Assembly: GCF_900258475.1 (NCBI RefSeq)
Contig: NZ_LT984888.1
Location: forward strand, 332,639-396,638
Reading direction: 5' to 3'
Length of the DNA stretch: 64,000 nt
Origin: Anaerococcus sp. Marseille-P3915
GTDB taxonomy: Bacteria; Bacillota; Clostridia; Tissierellales; Peptoniphilaceae
Part shown: piece by piece, positions 63,839-64,000 of the stretch
Numbering within the stretch: the first letter of the stretch is position 1
Layout: every line of letters begins with the position of its first letter
Position numbers and translations under genes: made by a program
The notes under the pieces: generated by a model
Told to the model about the DNA's origin: nothing
Seen by the model: only the letters and a program-made list of their open reading frames with translations
The model's database searches: none

Positions 63839-64000
63839 GCTAGAAAACCTAGAATTTATCACATCCCTAATCACAGCAGGCTTAGTCTACATTCTTTGCT
63901 TCCTCCAATACAAAAAGGAAAACAAATTTTGGTGGCTAATCCTCTTAGTAGCGATATTAATGACTGCCAATGCTTATGTAAAATACAAAAAAACAAAAGA
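63825..64000 (+). CDS. Small membrane protein, 3' end cut by window edge
   Basis: Begins at the ATG 63825 inside the end of sufU (14-bp overlap) and stays open to the edge (at least 58 residues). It starts MKKNKLENLEFITSLI, then has two hydrophobic segments (about residues 10-27 and 34-51) and a lysine-rich tail. The ribosome site is weak. Unrecognised; the overlap suggests coupling to the suf operon. Confidence 0.55.
   Translation, partial: MKKNKLENLEFITSLITAGLVYILCFLQYKKENKFWWLILLVAILMTANAYVKYKKTK

Overview
The window reads as chromosome of a low-GC, Gram-positive anaerobe of the Peptoniphilaceae type (Anaerococcus/Peptoniphilus-like). This is an inference from A/T-rich codon use, strong AGGAGG-type ribosome sites, a CIRCE-controlled groESL pair, fermentative enzymes, a SufCBDSU operon without SufE/SufA, and sortase-anchored Cna_B surface proteins. 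No rRNA, tRNA or CRISPR was seen. | 0-12.8 kb, core metabolism: two ROK sugar kinases around a GH1 beta-glucosidase, nicotinate phosphoribosyltransferase, a HAD phosphatase joined to an orphan PTS EIIB, a 1.1-kb gene-free stretch bounded by a large inverted repeat, a minus-strand operon (HAD, WalJ-like, TtcA-like, UppP), malic enzyme, and a lactate/malate-family dehydrogenase. | 12.8-16 kb, the most interesting stretch: four tandem units, each with an extended -10 promoter, a hydrophobic peptide ORF of about 31 codons with a strong RBS, a bidirectional terminator, and a convergent minus-strand promoter (TTGAAA-16 bp-TATAAT-like in all four). The antisense RNA (about 70 nt) would carry a sequence complementary to the toxin start region, and in units 1 and 2 this matches the unit's own toxin. 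The 5' and 3' ends of each toxin mRNA can form an 8-bp helix that covaries between units. This is the architecture of an Fst/par-like type I toxin-antitoxin system. Unit 3 is split by an IS3-family element (3-bp target duplication) and has lost its ORF to a dispersed repeat; unit 4 has a repeat inserted in its C-terminal codons. | 16-19.5 kb: groEL, groES, a ComK-like protein and a two-lobed retropepsin-like protein. | 20-38.2 kb, surface region: a 4997-residue adhesin with a predicted thioester domain, about 16 Cna_B-type repeats, two InlB-like repeats, an MSCRAMM-like section and a YPYTG sorting signal; then a repeat-rich gap; then a major-pilin-like protein (YPKN, IPQTG). No sortase gene lies in the window. 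| 38.2-45.2 kb: a visibly more A/T-rich island with four unrecognised genes, one carrying a C-terminal HEPN-type RNxxVH motif, one a four-TM protein, plus a broken copy of the pilin 3' end and a 220-bp direct repeat flanking two of the genes. | 45.2-64 kb, core again: gltX-cysS-rlmB-yacP-sigma factor, an ABC exporter, a degenerate nucleoside-hydrolase-like gene with an aromatic-acid-exporter-like gene, an ECF S component, a CpXC protein, HemZ-like radical SAM, PepD, HPr, and sufCBDSU followed by a small membrane protein cut by the window edge. | A family of dispersed G/C-rich repeats (core AGCCCGTCGGCTC and CGGCCGCTAGGGCAA) peppers the accessory regions and has overwritten gene ends at several places.
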